A stretch of 64,000 nucleotides of DNA from Caldilineaceae bacterium (lineage in GTDB: Bacteria > Chloroflexota > Anaerolineae > Caldilineales > Caldilineaceae), in NCBI GenBank assembly GCA_011523365.1, contig WTGY01000081.1:1-64000 (forward strand), given 5' to 3'. Numbering within the stretch: the first letter of the stretch is position 1; each line of letters begins with the position of its first letter. Below are positions 52,411-63,112 of this stretch, piece after piece. Made by a program: the position numbers and the translations under genes. The notes under the pieces are model-generated. The model did no database searches, had not been told where the DNA came from, and saw only the letters and a program-made list of their open reading frames with translations.

Positions 52411-53127
52411 ATGACGCACGTAAAGATATGCGGTATTACCAGTTTTGAAGACGGACTGTGTGCCGCCAGCGCCGGCGCGGACTATCTGGGATTTATCTTT
52501 TTCGAAGAGTCTCCTCGCTACATCGCGCCGGAGGCGGCGGGAGAGATAACATCAAGGTTGGCCGAGCACCTATCTGATTCGAACAGGCGCAAGGTCAGCG
52601 GCGCCGAAGCTGGTCAAACTCCCCACTTCATTGGTGTATTTGTAAATGAGTCTTTAGAAGCGGTGGAGGAGACGATTTGTCACGCCAATCTGGACTTTGC
52701 CCAGTTGCATGGAGAGGAGACCCCGGCCATGCTTGAGGCCCTCCGAGGACGCGGCTTCAAGGCGTTGCGCCCAACCAGCGCCGCCGAAGCCGAGATTGAG
52801 GCCGAATGGTACGCAGGGCTGGGTCCAAGTAACGGTCCTCAACTCCTGGTCGATGCCTACGACCCCAATGGGTACGGCGGCACGGGTAAGCGAGCTGACT
52901 GGAAGGCTGCTGCCGGTTTGGGACGAATCTACCCCCGCCTGGTCCTGGCGGGCGGCCTGACCCCGCATAATGTCGTCGCGGCCGTGGAGGCTGTTCGGCC
53001 ATGGGCGGTTGATGTAAGCAGCGGCGTGGAGTTCGAACCCGGACGCAAAGACCCGGCCAAAGTACGCGAGTTTATATTTTCAGCCAAAGGTCGGGGGCAG
53101 CAGTCACGAGACTTGAACGCCGAATGA
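52411..53127 (+). CDS. trpF: Phosphoribosylanthranilate isomerase
   Basis: A 238-residue TIM-barrel enzyme converting PRA to CdRP. It has the N-terminal VKICGITSFEDG with the catalytic Cys, YLGFIFFEESPRYI, GVFVNES, LDFAQLHGEE, the catalytic Asp region VDAYDPNGYGGTGK, LAGGLTPHNVV and VDVSSGVE. It is slightly longer than usual because of an insertion around residues 52-72 (HLSDSNRRKVSGAEAG). It lies between the DUF554 and aroC genes. Confidence 0.96.
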   Translation: MTHVKICGITSFEDGLCAASAGADYLGFIFFEESPRYIAPEAAGEITSRLAEHLSDSNRRKVSGAEAGQTPHFIGVFVNESLEAVEETICHANLDFAQLHGEETPAMLEALRGRGFKALRPTSAAEAEIEAEWYAGLGPSNGPQLLVDAYDPNGYGGTGKRADWKAAAGLGRIYPRLVLAGGLTPHNVVAAVEAVRPWAVDVSSGVEFEPGRKDPAKVREFIFSAKGRGQQSRDLNAE

Positions 53128-53138
53128 GAGAATGAATC

Positions 53139-54389
53139 ATGGAGATTCTGGGGGGTCCTCTATTCGCCGTTGCCGGGGCCGGTGAGTCGCACGGGCCGGG
53201 TGTAACGACAATTGTTTTTGGCTGCCCTGCCGGTCTTCGCATTTGCCGGAAAGAGGTTCAGCGGTACCTGGACAGGCGCCGCCCAGGCAGCAACCGCCAC
53301 GGCACTCCACGGCAAGAGGCCGACAGGGTTGTTCTGCTCTCAGGGCTGTACGAAGAAGGCGAGGTCGACAGCTTGCTGTCCGGGCCGGCGGTATCGATAG
53401 GCGGCGAAGCGGAATCTGCAACCGAGAGCTATGAGGTTGGTTACTCGACGGGTGAGCCGATCGCAGCGCTGGTACTCTCCACCTCTCAGCGGTCGCGTCA
53501 CTATGATCAGTTCGCCGGGCCCAGGGGCGAAGTGCGGCCGGGACACACCGACCTTGTGAAGTATCACAAATCGAAGGGTTACGTAGACATCCGCGGCGGC
53601 GGCCGTTCCAGTTACCGGTCCACCGTCTCGGATGTAATTGGTGGGGCCATAGCCCGTATCTTTCTGAATAAACAGTTCGGAACGGTCATCCTGTCTTCGA
53701 TTTCACAGGTTGGACCGCTTCGAACAGATCAGAGCTTGGCGGAGCACTTTGCCACCGTATCGCAGCAGCAGGGCTCGCAGACAGTCACACCTGGACAGGT
53801 CGCCGCGGTCGAGGACAAGCTGGATGAAGCCGAAATTCGCTCGCTGGATGCCGAATTTGCGGAGGAGGCGGGTGAACTGATCAAACGCACGCGCATCGAG
53901 GGCGATTCGTTGGGCGCTGCAGTAGAGGTCGTGGCGGTCAACCCCCCGCCACTGGTCGGCGAGCCTCTCTATCAGAGTCTCAAAGTGCGGCTGATGGGGG
54001 CGCTGGGCGGTCTGAATGCCGTGCAATCCTGTGAAGTGGGCGATGGGGTACAGGTGATCGCCCGCAAGGGCAGTGAGAACAACGACCCCATCCGGCGCAG
54101 CGGTTACCAGGCCAACAGCCACGGCGGGCTCATTGGCGGCATGACGACCGGTTCTCCGTTGGTCTGCCGGGTCGGATTCAAGCCCACATCAACAATTCTC
54201 AAGACTCAACATTCGGTTCGGAAGAACCTGGAGGAGATCGACTTTGCCTTGGATAGGGGGCGCCACGACCCCTGCGTTGGCGTGCGCGCCGGCGTAACGC
54301 TGGAATCCCGCCTGGCGATAGAGCTGATGAACGCCGTGTTGATGCACCAGTCCGGCCGGGTGGACACGCAGAATTTCAAACTGTTCTGA
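53139..54389 (+). CDS. aroC: Chorismate synthase
   Basis: Makes chorismate from EPSP using reduced FMN; this product is the TrpE substrate. The 416-residue protein has AGAGESHGPG, RRPGSNRHGTPRQEADRV, SRHYDQF, EVRPGHTDLVKYHKSKGYVDIRGGGRSSYRST, and a C-terminal SHGGLIGGMTTGSPLVCRV and DPCVGVRA. It is longer than the 350-390 residues common in the family, with insertions rather than an added domain. It starts 12 bp after trpF. Confidence 0.96.
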   Translation: MEILGGPLFAVAGAGESHGPGVTTIVFGCPAGLRICRKEVQRYLDRRRPGSNRHGTPRQEADRVVLLSGLYEEGEVDSLLSGPAVSIGGEAESATESYEVGYSTGEPIAALVLSTSQRSRHYDQFAGPRGEVRPGHTDLVKYHKSKGYVDIRGGGRSSYRSTVSDVIGGAIARIFLNKQFGTVILSSISQVGPLRTDQSLAEHFATVSQQQGSQTVTPGQVAAVEDKLDEAEIRSLDAEFAEEAGELIKRTRIEGDSLGAAVEVVAVNPPPLVGEPLYQSLKVRLMGALGGLNAVQSCEVGDGVQVIARKGSENNDPIRRSGYQANSHGGLIGGMTTGSPLVCRVGFKPTSTILKTQHSVRKNLEEIDFALDRGRHDPCVGVRAGVTLESRLAIELMNAVLMHQSGRVDTQNFKLF

Positions 54390-54404
54390 TTCGGAGTCAA
54401 TAGA

Positions 54405-56066
54405 GTGGACAACTCCCTCGTTTCTGCAGACGTACAATCGATGGAAAACCTCGTGGCCGACGGCTGTAATCTGACGCTTACCGGCTTTATGGGTACGGGT
54501 AAGACGACTGTAGGCCGTATTCTGGCCGAGCGCATGGGCCGACGGCTCGTCGATATGGATGAACTGATTGAGACCGAGTTTGGAAAGCCAATAGCCCAGA
54601 TATTTTCTGACGATGGCGAGGAGCAGTTCCGTCAGGCAGAGGCGCGTCTGTGTCAGACGCTCGCCGCAGAGACAGGCCTGGTCATTGCAACCGGGGGAGG
54701 CGCCCTGGTCAGTGACGAGAATCGGCAGACCATGGAGGCCAGCGGTCCCGTCGTCTGCCTGGCCGCTGGGGCCGACACGATCCTGGAGCGGGTCGAGACC
54801 TTCGAAGATCGCCCGTTGCTGCCTGGTGATCGGGACGAAAAAAGGCGAAACATCGAGAGGCTGCTCCAGGACCGCCGGGCCGCGTACGGGCGGATTCCCC
54901 TACGCGTGCCGACCGACGGCATCGACCCGGAAACTGTTGCAGAGCGAGTGCTCGACACGCTGGCAGGCAACAGTGAGATCGCTGGAATGACCCGCATCAC
55001 CGTACCCACGCCGGAAGGGCACTACCATATCTGCATTGGCGAAGGCATCCTGGCGCATGCAGGCCGTCTGCTGTCCAATCGAGATGTGGCAAAGGGAAAG
55101 GCGGCGGTCGTTACGAATGCAGACATCGCAAAACACTATGCCAATGTCCTAAGTGTGAGTCTGCAACAGGAGGGTTATACGCCGGTCCTGTGCCTCGTTC
55201 CCGAAGGGGAAGCTCACAAGACGCTGGCTACAGTTCAAGAGCTGTACGATCAGTTTGTGGCCGCGGAGCTGGACAGGAAGAGCCCCATTGTCGGGCTGGG
55301 CGGCGGCGTAATCGGCGATATGGCCGGATTTGCGGCGGCCACTTATTTGCGGGGGGCTCCTTTCGTACAGATCCCAACTTCGCTGCTAGCGATGGTCGAT
55401 GCCTCGGTCGGGGGCAAGACGGCCGTGGATTTGCCACAGGGCAAGAACCTTGTGGGCGCATTTAAGCAACCCGAGGTGGTGATTATCGATCCGGAGGTGC
55501 TGGCAGAACTTCCGGCAGCCGAGTTTCGTTCAGGGCTGGCCGAGACTGTCAAGCACGGCATCCTGGGCGCGCCTGAACTTTTCCACCAGCTGGAAGGCGA
55601 AGGGCCGGCTAACCTGACGCAGATGATAGCCGACGCCGTACGGGTGAAGGTTGACGTGGTGATCGAGGATCCGTTTGAGAGGGGAAGGCGAGCGACGCTC
55701 AACCTTGGACACACCTTTGGCCATGCCATCGAACAGGTAAGCGGCTATTCGCTGCGGCACGGGGAGGCGGTAGCCATCGGGACTATCGCCGCCGCACGCA
55801 TGGCAGTGGCGCTGAACCGGTGCGACGCCCAGACTGCGAGCCGCATCGAAACCTGTTTGAACAGGCTTGAGCTGCCTACGAAGGCCAGCGGCCTCAACTT
55901 GGAAGAAGTATACGCAATGATGTTCAAAGATAAGAAGCGGAGCGGGAGGATGTTGAGATTCATCATTCCCCAGGCCATCGGGGATGTGGTAATCATTGAC
56001 GACCCTGGCGAGCAAGTTGTACTTGATGCCCTGGCCTCCGTATTGACGGACGAGTCTCATGGCTAG
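54405..56066 (+). CDS. aroKB: Bifunctional shikimate kinase / 3-dehydroquinate synthase
   Basis: A 553-residue fusion of two shikimate-pathway enzymes. Residues about 20-185 are shikimate kinase ([40 protein letters not shown]). Residues about 190-553 are 3-dehydroquinate synthase ([92 protein letters not shown]). It catalyses steps 2 and 5, which are not consecutive. The GTG start follows GGAG; ATG 54441 is an alternative. The 3' end overlaps aroQ by 8 bp. Confidence 0.95.
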   Translation: MDNSLVSADVQSMENLVADGCNLTLTGFMGTGKTTVGRILAERMGRRLVDMDELIETEFGKPIAQIFSDDGEEQFRQAEARLCQTLAAETGLVIATGGGALVSDENRQTMEASGPVVCLAAGADTILERVETFEDRPLLPGDRDEKRRNIERLLQDRRAAYGRIPLRVPTDGIDPETVAERVLDTLAGNSEIAGMTRITVPTPEGHYHICIGEGILAHAGRLLSNRDVAKGKAAVVTNADIAKHYANVLSVSLQQEGYTPVLCLVPEGEAHKTLATVQELYDQFVAAELDRKSPIVGLGGGVIGDMAGFAAATYLRGAPFVQIPTSLLAMVDASVGGKTAVDLPQGKNLVGAFKQPEVVIIDPEVLAELPAAEFRSGLAETVKHGILGAPELFHQLEGEGPANLTQMIADAVRVKVDVVIEDPFERGRRATLNLGHTFGHAIEQVSGYSLRHGEAVAIGTIAAARMAVALNRCDAQTASRIETCLNRLELPTKASGLNLEEVYAMMFKDKKRSGRMLRFIIPQAIGDVVIIDDPGEQVVLDALASVLTDESHG

Positions 56067-56505
56067 AATCCTTGTGCTCCACGGCCCCAATCTGAATCTA
56101 TTGGGAACGCGCGAACGGTCAATCTACGGTAACGTTACCCTGGAAACAATAGATCGGGAGCTTGTCTCTGCCGCCGGCACAGACAACGAAGTTCGTACCC
56201 TTCAGAGCAACCGCGAAGGCACGCTGATCGATGAGATTCACTCTGCGCGATCCTGGGCCGATGGACTGTTGATGAATCCCGGTGCGTTCACACATTATTC
56301 TTACGCCATTCGCGACGCTGTGGCCGGCGTCGCCTTGCCCACAGTCGAAGTCCATCTGAGTAACGTCCACAGCCGCGAGGAGTTTCGTCATCGTTCCGTA
56401 ATTGCTCCGGTCTGTGTTGGACAGATCAGCGGTTTCGGCTGGCGCAGTTATCTGCTTGGTTTGCAGGGGCTCCTGTTATTCATTGCCGAGAGTCGGACCG
56501 AATGA
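56059..56505 (+). CDS. aroQ: 3-dehydroquinate dehydratase, type II
   Basis: A 148-residue type II dehydroquinase performing step 3 of the shikimate pathway. Motifs are [14 protein letters not shown], the catalytic Tyr/Arg loop (SIYGN, QSNREG), [17 protein letters not shown], and [31 protein letters not shown]. It overlaps aroKB by 8 bp and closes the operon; no clear terminator is seen before the next gene 110 bp on. Confidence 0.96.
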   Translation: MARILVLHGPNLNLLGTRERSIYGNVTLETIDRELVSAAGTDNEVRTLQSNREGTLIDEIHSARSWADGLLMNPGAFTHYSYAIRDAVAGVALPTVEVHLSNVHSREEFRHRSVIAPVCVGQISGFGWRSYLLGLQGLLLFIAESRTE

Positions 56506-56615
56506 ACCGGACGGCGCGACCAACCTGTCCTGGACCGACACCACTTCGGCTAAGCTCAGACCCCACCTGAACCGTTGCCCGCGACGCTCGCGCCGTCTAT
56601 TCTCTTTAGTTGCCG

Positions 56616-57956
56616 ATGACTCAGTTCCGTTGGCGCCTATTCTGGACGCTCACAATCCTACTGGTGCTGATGTTGATGGCTGTGCTGGTGATGGCCTCCC
56701 GTCAGACCGAAGCCACGTCAGCACCGCTTCCCTCCGCCATCCGCACAGATCTTGATCCGCTGGTTGAAACGTTGCCAGCAGCAGCACCGACTCCACTGGC
56801 TTTCGCCGACTCACCAACAAATTCGCAGTCTTCCCCAGCAGTCCTCGTTGGCACGGTCAAGCTCTGGCACAGCTGGGCAGGCAATGACGGCGATGCTCTT
56901 ACGGCCATCGTAGAACGTTTCCACCAGACCAGTCCAAATTTACAGGTGGAGACTGAATTTATAGAGTACGGCGAATTAGCCCGGGCTTATACGGTTGCTG
57001 TCAAAGATGGAGAAGGCCCTGACCTTATTCTGGCGCCGAATTGGTGGATTCGGGAACTGGCGGCGTCGAAGGTACTTCTTCCGATTGGGAATCAGATAAC
57101 TGCACAGGAGAGAGCGCAGTTCGTCCCGGCATCCATAGAGAACCTTGTTTGGGAAGGCATCTTGTACGGACTGCCTACAGACTACGAGCTTGTGGCGCTC
57201 TATTTCAACCAGCGGCTGCTGGATGAGATAGACCTGCCTAACACAGCGGATGATATGATCAGACTGGCCGAAGAGTCGCCTTCGCAGGGTGCTGGCATAT
57301 ACGCGAGTTTCTATCACTTGGCATGGGGCATTGCGGCTTACGGTGGGCAGCTGTTCGACGAGGACGGCCGTGTCATTCTTGAACAGACACCGGGAGCGGC
57401 TGAGTTTATGACGTGGCTTCAAAGGGCCGAGGGCACTCCAGGGATCTTTGTCTCTCTCGACTATGGCATGCTGATGGACCGCTTCAAAAAGGAAGAGTAC
57501 GCCCTGTTTGTCGACGGCCCGTGGAGCGTCGGCGAACTGCGCCAAAGGTTTGGGGAAGACCTGGGCGTGACCACATTGCCAGCGGGTCAATCGGGGCCCG
57601 CCCGCCCTTGGTTAAGCGCAGACGGCGTTTTTCTCAACCCGGCCACGACTATTGAACAGCAGGACCTCGCGCTGACGTTTGCCCGACACATGACAAACGC
57701 GGAGAGCGCGTCAACCATTGCCCGTATTGCAGGCCGCCTGCCGGCGCACAGAGACGCGGACTTGAATGGCGATCCACTGCTGGCCGGTTTTGCAAAACAG
57801 GCGGGCAATGCCGTTTCTCAACCTCACTTCGCGGAGTTGGATGAAGTTTGGGGCTATGCCAACGACATGATCACACAGGTCCTGCGCGGGTCGGCAACGC
57901 CGGAGGAGGCTGTACTCGAGGCGTCGACACTCATAAATGAAGCGAACGGAAAGTAG
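56616..57956 (+). CDS. ABC transporter substrate-binding protein (family 1, sugar-type)
   Basis: A 446-residue exported binding protein. An N-terminal hydrophobic segment (about 9-28) is followed by a low-complexity Ala/Pro/Thr linker to about residue 70. The domain then runs from VKLWHSWAGNDGDALTAIVERFHQTSPNLQVE through GPDLILAPNWWIRELA, IEQQDLALTFARHM and the helical C-terminal lobe. The pattern matches carbohydrate-type (MalE-like) binding proteins. No lipobox Cys is seen, so anchoring would be by the uncleaved N-terminal segment. No permease or ATPase genes are nearby, so it is an orphan. Confidence 0.85.
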   Translation: MTQFRWRLFWTLTILLVLMLMAVLVMASRQTEATSAPLPSAIRTDLDPLVETLPAAAPTPLAFADSPTNSQSSPAVLVGTVKLWHSWAGNDGDALTAIVERFHQTSPNLQVETEFIEYGELARAYTVAVKDGEGPDLILAPNWWIRELAASKVLLPIGNQITAQERAQFVPASIENLVWEGILYGLPTDYELVALYFNQRLLDEIDLPNTADDMIRLAEESPSQGAGIYASFYHLAWGIAAYGGQLFDEDGRVILEQTPGAAEFMTWLQRAEGTPGIFVSLDYGMLMDRFKKEEYALFVDGPWSVGELRQRFGEDLGVTTLPAGQSGPARPWLSADGVFLNPATTIEQQDLALTFARHMTNAESASTIARIAGRLPAHRDADLNGDPLLAGFAKQAGNAVSQPHFAELDEVWGYANDMITQVLRGSATPEEAVLEASTLINEANGK

Positions 57957-58175
57957 GTTAGTTTGTAATCGGCGCCGTTGAATAGTCTAATCCAGGTGAC
58001 GGGAAAGACAGTCGCCAGGAGCCACTTTCGCATGAAGTCGGTATGAGTTTACGACTGTGTACTGAAATGCCGCAATTGGCTTCCCGCCAATCTACAGATA
58101 GTTTCCGAATCGCACAGCGTACATGACGGTCTGGCTCTTCCAGAATGTAACATTGCGACCGCCCAAGGATCACAT

Positions 58176-59201
58176 ATGGGCCGACTTTCTTTGGAGACCC
58201 GCCCCCAAAATATTGTTGCAGGACTGTACGACAGGCTTCCCTTCCCCAACATTGGGCCATTGCAGGAAGTCGCGCTTGACCTAGGAATCACCGCCCATGA
58301 AGGCGATGTGCAACTCCAAGGGTTGGTCTTTCAAGGTTTTAGCGGACACCAGTTGCTGTTTGAGCAGCGTTGGTCAGCAGGCACAATCCGGCAACGCACG
58401 GGCGAAGAGGACCTGACGATCTCTGCAACCACCGGTTTGGCGGTTCGCAGCCTGCAGTTCCTTCTGCATGCGTATCAGCGCCTCACTCATGTCGAAGTAA
58501 CTGCAGTCGGCAGAGCGCCGGTAACGACAGAAGCGGCCGATGCTGGACAGCAGATTCAAGCACACTGCCAGACCCCGGTTACCTACCATGAGCAATTGAC
58601 CGATTTCTACTTCCCGCTGGCAGGGGCGTGGTGGGCAGTGCAGGCCGGTGATTGGAGCGACTTCCACAAAACGGAGGTCTACAGTCAGCCCTTCGCGGTG
58701 GATTTTGTCAAGTTGGGCCCAGAGGGGCGCACACATCAGGGCAGCGGCCGCGTTCTGTCCGACCATTACAGTTGGCATCAGCCGGTATATGCTGCTGCTG
58801 GCGGCAAGGTGGCGTACGTGTGCTTCGATATGCCGGATATGGCCCCCGGCGCGATCCCCGACCAGGCTGTCATGCGGGGCGACATGCGCCGGTTGTTGGG
58901 TAACGCCGTTGCGATCAGCCACGCCAATGGAGAGTTCAGCTATTATGCCCACCTGCAACAGGCCAGCTTGCAGGTCAATGAGGGCGAATTGGTCCGAAGG
59001 GGCGCCCTTCTGGGAAGGGTGGGCAACAGCGGAAACTCGCCGGGGCCGCACCTGCACTTTCATGTAATGAACGGGCCCAACCTTTTCATCGATCAAGGCT
59101 TGCCGATCCTTTTCAGTCACTTTGAGGCCGGTGGGCAGTATTATCCTGAACCGACGACGATTCCTACTCGAATGATCGTAATTGGACCGGAGAGGACGTG
59201 A
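58176..59201 (+). CDS. M23 (LytM)-domain peptidase-like protein without signal peptide
   Basis: A 341-residue protein. Residues 1-190 are unassigned, beta-rich sequence. Residues about 190-320 are a LytM/M23 domain: [12 protein letters not shown], the insertion with [66 protein letters not shown]. The HxH motif is present, while the first metal-ligand block (usually H-x-G-x-D) reads DHYSWHQP and is atypical. M23 enzymes cut peptidoglycan peptides, yet no signal peptide is visible, so a cytoplasmic or non-peptidoglycan role is possible. Bases 57957-58175 before it hold nothing recognisable. Confidence 0.8.
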   Translation: MGRLSLETRPQNIVAGLYDRLPFPNIGPLQEVALDLGITAHEGDVQLQGLVFQGFSGHQLLFEQRWSAGTIRQRTGEEDLTISATTGLAVRSLQFLLHAYQRLTHVEVTAVGRAPVTTEAADAGQQIQAHCQTPVTYHEQLTDFYFPLAGAWWAVQAGDWSDFHKTEVYSQPFAVDFVKLGPEGRTHQGSGRVLSDHYSWHQPVYAAAGGKVAYVCFDMPDMAPGAIPDQAVMRGDMRRLLGNAVAISHANGEFSYYAHLQQASLQVNEGELVRRGALLGRVGNSGNSPGPHLHFHVMNGPNLFIDQGLPILFSHFEAGGQYYPEPTTIPTRMIVIGPERT

Positions 59202-59271
59202 AGTAACCAGCGACGAACGAAAGTGCAGTCTCCGGCATATCACCCTGCTACCACAATGGCACTCACATGAA

Positions 59272-59733
59272 ATGAATGACGATTCTTCGAATGGCAGTGG
59301 GCCCGGCGAAGTGCAGCTCTGCTACCGCTTGGACGATGAACTGTACGATGAAATGGTTGACACCGTTGCCGGCGAGAGAGTGATTGGCTTGGCACTGTGG
59401 GAGGAATCGGTCAGCGATGAAGGAGGCGAGCGACCCGCGCCGGGCCAGCGTGTGCTGTTTGACCTCGACCTATATCTGGAAAACAGACTGTTGCTGGCGC
59501 TGTACGGTACAGCACTATATAGCAATCCCGAAAGCAGCCCTTTGCGCGGCTGGCAACAGGCTGGTAAAATAGTGCAAACTTTGATCAACGGCGGCATTTG
59601 GCTAGACGAAATTGCGGCAACTGAAGAGGATGAGCTGGTACTGATCCTTAGCCGCAATCACGTGCCGCAGTTGTATCTGAACGTGAGTGGCTGGACTGTC
59701 GAGGAGTGGGAGACTCTGCCCGGCGAGCAGTAA
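59272..59733 (+). CDS. Uncharacterised acidic protein
   Basis: A 153-residue acidic protein of no recognised family, reading LCYRLDDELYDEMVDTVAGERVIGLALWEES... and ending GWTVEEWETLPGEQ. It has no signal peptide and no membrane segments. The start is uncertain: ATG 59272 is chosen, though no ribosome-binding site precedes it, and an upstream TTG would overlap the M23 gene's end. It is probably co-transcribed with the M23-domain gene. Confidence 0.6.
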   Translation: MNDDSSNGSGPGEVQLCYRLDDELYDEMVDTVAGERVIGLALWEESVSDEGGERPAPGQRVLFDLDLYLENRLLLALYGTALYSNPESSPLRGWQQAGKIVQTLINGGIWLDEIAATEEDELVLILSRNHVPQLYLNVSGWTVEEWETLPGEQ

Positions 59734-59872
59734 CGCCGCGCCGGAGCGCAGTTTCTATTCTGAATTCGCTATTGGCTGTCTTTGACCTTTCGCACAATGA
59801 TCAGCGCCTTTCTCAATCGATAGAGGCGTTGCAGAGAAACAGCCGTTACGACCCGACCGGGGAGGAATCACG

Positions 59873-60418
59873 ATGACAATTCTAAGTGCTACAAGCGTCG
59901 CCCAGACAAGTACGGAACGCTGGAAGGCGTCGCTTTACGCTGCCCTGGCCGCGGCGGTAGTGTCGCTCCTGATGGTTCTGCTTAAGGGCGTACCGGTCCT
60001 TGGGGCCCTATTGGGTATCGTGATCGGAGCCGCTCCCATTGCCGGCTACGACTTTGCCCGGGGCGCGCTTGGCGAGAGCTGGCGTCCAGTCATCGCCGGT
60101 CTGATCGGCAATGTTTTCTTCGTCATTGGTATCGCACTTCCCGGGGTCTTCACGGAAGACTTTGGTTTTGTCGTCACAGGGATTCCAATCAGCCTCCTTA
60201 CAGCGATCTTGTGGCCGATTGTAGTCGGCGCGATGAGCCCGAATCAATCGATCGGGAAGCTCCTCCTTGCCAGCATAATCGGCCTTGTTCTTGGCTATGT
60301 CGTTGCTTTCTTTGCCGCCGGGCAGGATCCGACCAGTTGGCCTGGCCTGGCGTCGATTCTGTTTTGGGCCGTATGGGGCGGAACGGTAGGCGCGGCTTTA
60401 AGCGCTTGGAGCAAGTAG
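59873..60418 (+). CDS. Uncharacterised polytopic membrane protein
   Basis: A 181-residue protein with about five hydrophobic segments (starting AALAAAVVSLLMVLLKGVPVLGALLGIVIGAAPIAGYDFA) and Gly/Ala-rich turns. No known family is recognised. A strong GGGGAGGAATCACG precedes the ATG, and a perfect hairpin (60475-60500) follows the gene. Function unknown. Confidence 0.75.
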   Translation: MTILSATSVAQTSTERWKASLYAALAAAVVSLLMVLLKGVPVLGALLGIVIGAAPIAGYDFARGALGESWRPVIAGLIGNVFFVIGIALPGVFTEDFGFVVTGIPISLLTAILWPIVVGAMSPNQSIGKLLLASIIGLVLGYVVAFFAAGQDPTSWPGLASILFWAVWGGTVGAALSAWSK

Positions 60419-60474
60419 AGAGCGACTCAAAGCACAGCAAATGCCGTATCTCATATGAAATGAAAAAACTGGCT

Positions 60475-60500
60475 CAGCGGGCGGACTGCGACGCCCGCTG
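60475..60500 (+). terminator. Hairpin after the membrane-protein gene, probable terminator
   Basis: CAGCGGGCG (60475-60483) pairs perfectly with CGCCCGCTG (60492-60500) around 8 bases, followed by ATTCAATTCT. The stem is very stable; the T tract is weak. Confidence 0.5.
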
Positions 60501-60585
60501 ATTCAATTCTGGAGGGTTTGGCCTAGGCGGCATATGTCCCTTACGGCACTGAACAACGCAACAGACGTTCAGACTGGCTTGGCTC

Positions 60586-62241
60586 ATGTATCGCGACGCG
60601 ACTACGCTTGAAGAGATCTATCGGCTGGCAATGCCGCAAGGATCGCGGATACTGTTTGGGGAAGAGCTGCTGGACAGGCCTGTAAGTTGGGCCTGCAGCC
60701 TGCGCCCCAGTCCTCCGGCTTTTCCCAATCTCGAAGGGGAAGAGCTGGCGTTGATAGACGTCAACGACCTGCGCCAGTTCAACCCTCAGATGCGCTTGGA
60801 CCGGGTCGTAAACGGCTTACACCAGGCGAGTATCTCCGCGATTGGCGTCATGGGCGAGGTACCGCAAGAAGCTGTGGAAATCGCCGAGCAGAATCAGACG
60901 CCACTGATTGCCCTCCCGGATTCAGAACCTCTCCTCTCCATCGAGAGGACCGTGATCCGTCTCATCGTAGATCGCGGCGGATACCTCGCCGCTAAGGCTG
61001 CCGACTTGCAGCGAGAATTGACGCAGATCGAACTTGATGGCGGCGGCATGGAGATGATGGCGGAGCTTCTGGCAAGCTTCTCCGAACAGCCGGTACTCTT
61101 TCTGAAAGACGGAGGTACGCCAATCGCAGTCGCCGGTCTCGAGGAGCTGACCGAACAGCACAAGAGACGTGTGTTGGCGTCTCTACCAAGTCGCACGACG
61201 TTGCGAAGTTGGCTGGCCGCCACGTTCGGCGCAGGGTCGTCCGAAAACACAGAACTGACCGGCATTCTCCCATTCGATAGCAAGAATCATTACCGCGAAA
61301 CGGTTGTCAGCCCTGTAATTGTCGGCGAAAGAGTCGAAGGGTATTGTCTCCTCCTGCGGTCGGATTCCGGCATTTCGAAGGATATCTCGACGGTTGAAAG
61401 ACTCGCTGTACTACAGGGAGCTGGCGCGGCAGCCCTGGCCTGGAGCCGCGAGCAGGCGGTAGGGGCAGTCGAAGAAAAGATGCGCGCCGTCTTTTTGGAC
61501 GAGTTGCTGGCAACCGAAATAGCCGACGAGGAGGCTTGGATTCAGCGGGGACACTCGCTTGGCTTCGACCTGACGAGACCCCACACCGCCTGGCTGATTC
61601 AGGCAGAAGGTATCCAGGATTGGCCGAATGCACTGCGTCAGTATCTTGCCGCGAGGCAGGATGCGGTACTGCTGTCTGTTCGCGCTGAAGTGGCGCTTCT
61701 ATTCTGGCCGTGCGACAATCCCAAGAGCGGGCGAGATTTCAAAACAGTTGCGAATGGCCTTGTAGAGCATTTCACTGCGACTTTTCAGAGGGCTTCACTT
61801 GTGATCGGGATCGGACGCCCGGCGGGTTCAGTACGGGAGTGGTTGCGCAGCCTGGAGCAGGCACGTGAGAGCTGGCGGATGGGCAGTTCCTGGCAGGCCT
61901 CGCCGGTGACCTACTTCGGAGACCTGGGGCTATATCAACTGCTGACCGGGCTTGGTGGGAGCGGGGAGGCGAACCGATTCTTCCGCAAAACTGTGGAGCC
62001 GCTGGTCTCGCATGATGAAGAACACAACGCCGAGCTAGTTGAGACGCTTGAGGCCTTTTTTGTCTGCCACGGCAATCTCAGCCAGACCGCAGCCTCATTG
62101 CACATCCATCGCAACACACTGACGTACCGCCTGCAGCGCATCGCCAGCATCACCAGGATGGACCTGAACGATGCCGACGCGCGTTTTTCGCTGCAACTTG
62201 GTCTCAAACTGCGCCCTGTAATTCAGAACCGAATGCATTAG
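60586..62241 (+). CDS. PucR-family transcriptional regulator
   Basis: A 551-residue regulator. The N-terminal PucR domain (about 8-125) begins [41 protein letters not shown]-like or CdaR middle region follows. The C-terminal PucR helix-turn-helix (about 485-545) reads [44 protein letters not shown]. Family members activate purine catabolism, amino-acid or polyketide genes in response to metabolites. Its targets are unknown. It converges with trpA, and the two stop codons overlap by three bases (62239-62240 shared), so there is no space for a terminator between them. Confidence 0.9.
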   Translation: MYRDATTLEEIYRLAMPQGSRILFGEELLDRPVSWACSLRPSPPAFPNLEGEELALIDVNDLRQFNPQMRLDRVVNGLHQASISAIGVMGEVPQEAVEIAEQNQTPLIALPDSEPLLSIERTVIRLIVDRGGYLAAKAADLQRELTQIELDGGGMEMMAELLASFSEQPVLFLKDGGTPIAVAGLEELTEQHKRRVLASLPSRTTLRSWLAATFGAGSSENTELTGILPFDSKNHYRETVVSPVIVGERVEGYCLLLRSDSGISKDISTVERLAVLQGAGAAALAWSREQAVGAVEEKMRAVFLDELLATEIADEEAWIQRGHSLGFDLTRPHTAWLIQAEGIQDWPNALRQYLAARQDAVLLSVRAEVALLFWPCDNPKSGRDFKTVANGLVEHFTATFQRASLVIGIGRPAGSVREWLRSLEQARESWRMGSSWQASPVTYFGDLGLYQLLTGLGGSGEANRFFRKTVEPLVSHDEEHNAELVETLEAFFVCHGNLSQTAASLHIHRNTLTYRLQRIASITRMDLNDADARFSLQLGLKLRPVIQNRMH

Positions 62242-63086
62242 GCGGGGGGCGGTAATGTTCTTTCCTCCTCCTCATACCCGTCGACCCCTCTGTGGCTGCC
62301 GGCCGCCAACTCCTCCGCCAGAGTACGTACGGCGTCGACGCCCGCCTCCGCCCCAGCGGCTTTCACCAACGCCGAACCGACGACGACTCCCTCGACGATC
62401 TCGGACACCCTTGCGGCCTGCGGGCCGGTACTGATCCCGAAGCCGACCGCCAAGGGCAAGTCGGTGTGACGACGCACGCGTTCAACAAAGGAAGGCAGAT
62501 AGGGCGGTAGCTCATCGCGAGCGCCGGTGATTCCGGTTACGCTCACGAGATAGATGAAACCTGTGGAATGCCGGGCAACCGACTTTATACGCTCTTCGGT
62601 GCTGGTGGGGGCAAGCATGTAAATGGTGGCCAATCCGACAGTACGACAGGCAGGCTCCAGTAGCTCCGACTCTCCTGGCGGCAGATCGGGGACGATCAGC
62701 CCGTCTATGCCCGCACCGGCCGCGGCATTCGCAAAGCGCTCTTCGCCGAATGCAAGAATTGGATTGTAGTAGCTCATAGCGCAGAAAGGCGTGTCCACAC
62801 CCTGGTCTCGCAGCTCGCGTGCCATCTGGAGGCAGTCGGCAACGGTTGTGCCACCAACGAGCGCGGAGAAAGTGGCCGTCTGAATCGTCGGTCCGTCGGC
62901 CAAGGGGTCGCTGTGAGGTATGCCAAATTCGATGATGTCCGCGCCGGCTTTCGATAGGGCGGCGACTACCTCCAGAGACTGCTGCCTGGTGGGATAGCCC
63001 ATGGCATGGTAGGGCATGAAGGCAGCGGCGCCAGTTGTTTTTAGTTCGCGAAAGACCTGCTCGATCCGTTCGACTCCCCTCATCAT
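62238..63086 (-). CDS. trpA: Tryptophan synthase alpha chain
   Basis: A 282-residue TIM-barrel protein that splits indole-3-glycerol phosphate to indole for TrpB. Diagnostic segments are [40 protein letters not shown] (catalytic Glu and Asp regions), [55 protein letters not shown] and [10 protein letters not shown]. It lies 26 bp after trpB on the minus strand. The pair is away from, and opposite to, the T-box operon. Confidence 0.96.
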   Translation of the reverse strand: MMRGVERIEQVFRELKTTGAAAFMPYHAMGYPTRQQSLEVVAALSKAGADIIEFGIPHSDPLADGPTIQTATFSALVGGTTVADCLQMARELRDQGVDTPFCAMSYYNPILAFGEERFANAAAGAGIDGLIVPDLPPGESELLEPACRTVGLATIYMLAPTSTEERIKSVARHSTGFIYLVSVTGITGARDELPPYLPSFVERVRRHTDLPLAVGFGISTGPQAARVSEIVEGVVVGSALVKAAGAEAGVDAVRTLAEELAAGSHRGVDGYEEEERTLPPPA

Positions 63087-63112
63087 TCACCTCTCGCCCG
63101 AAGCTGGCCCAT

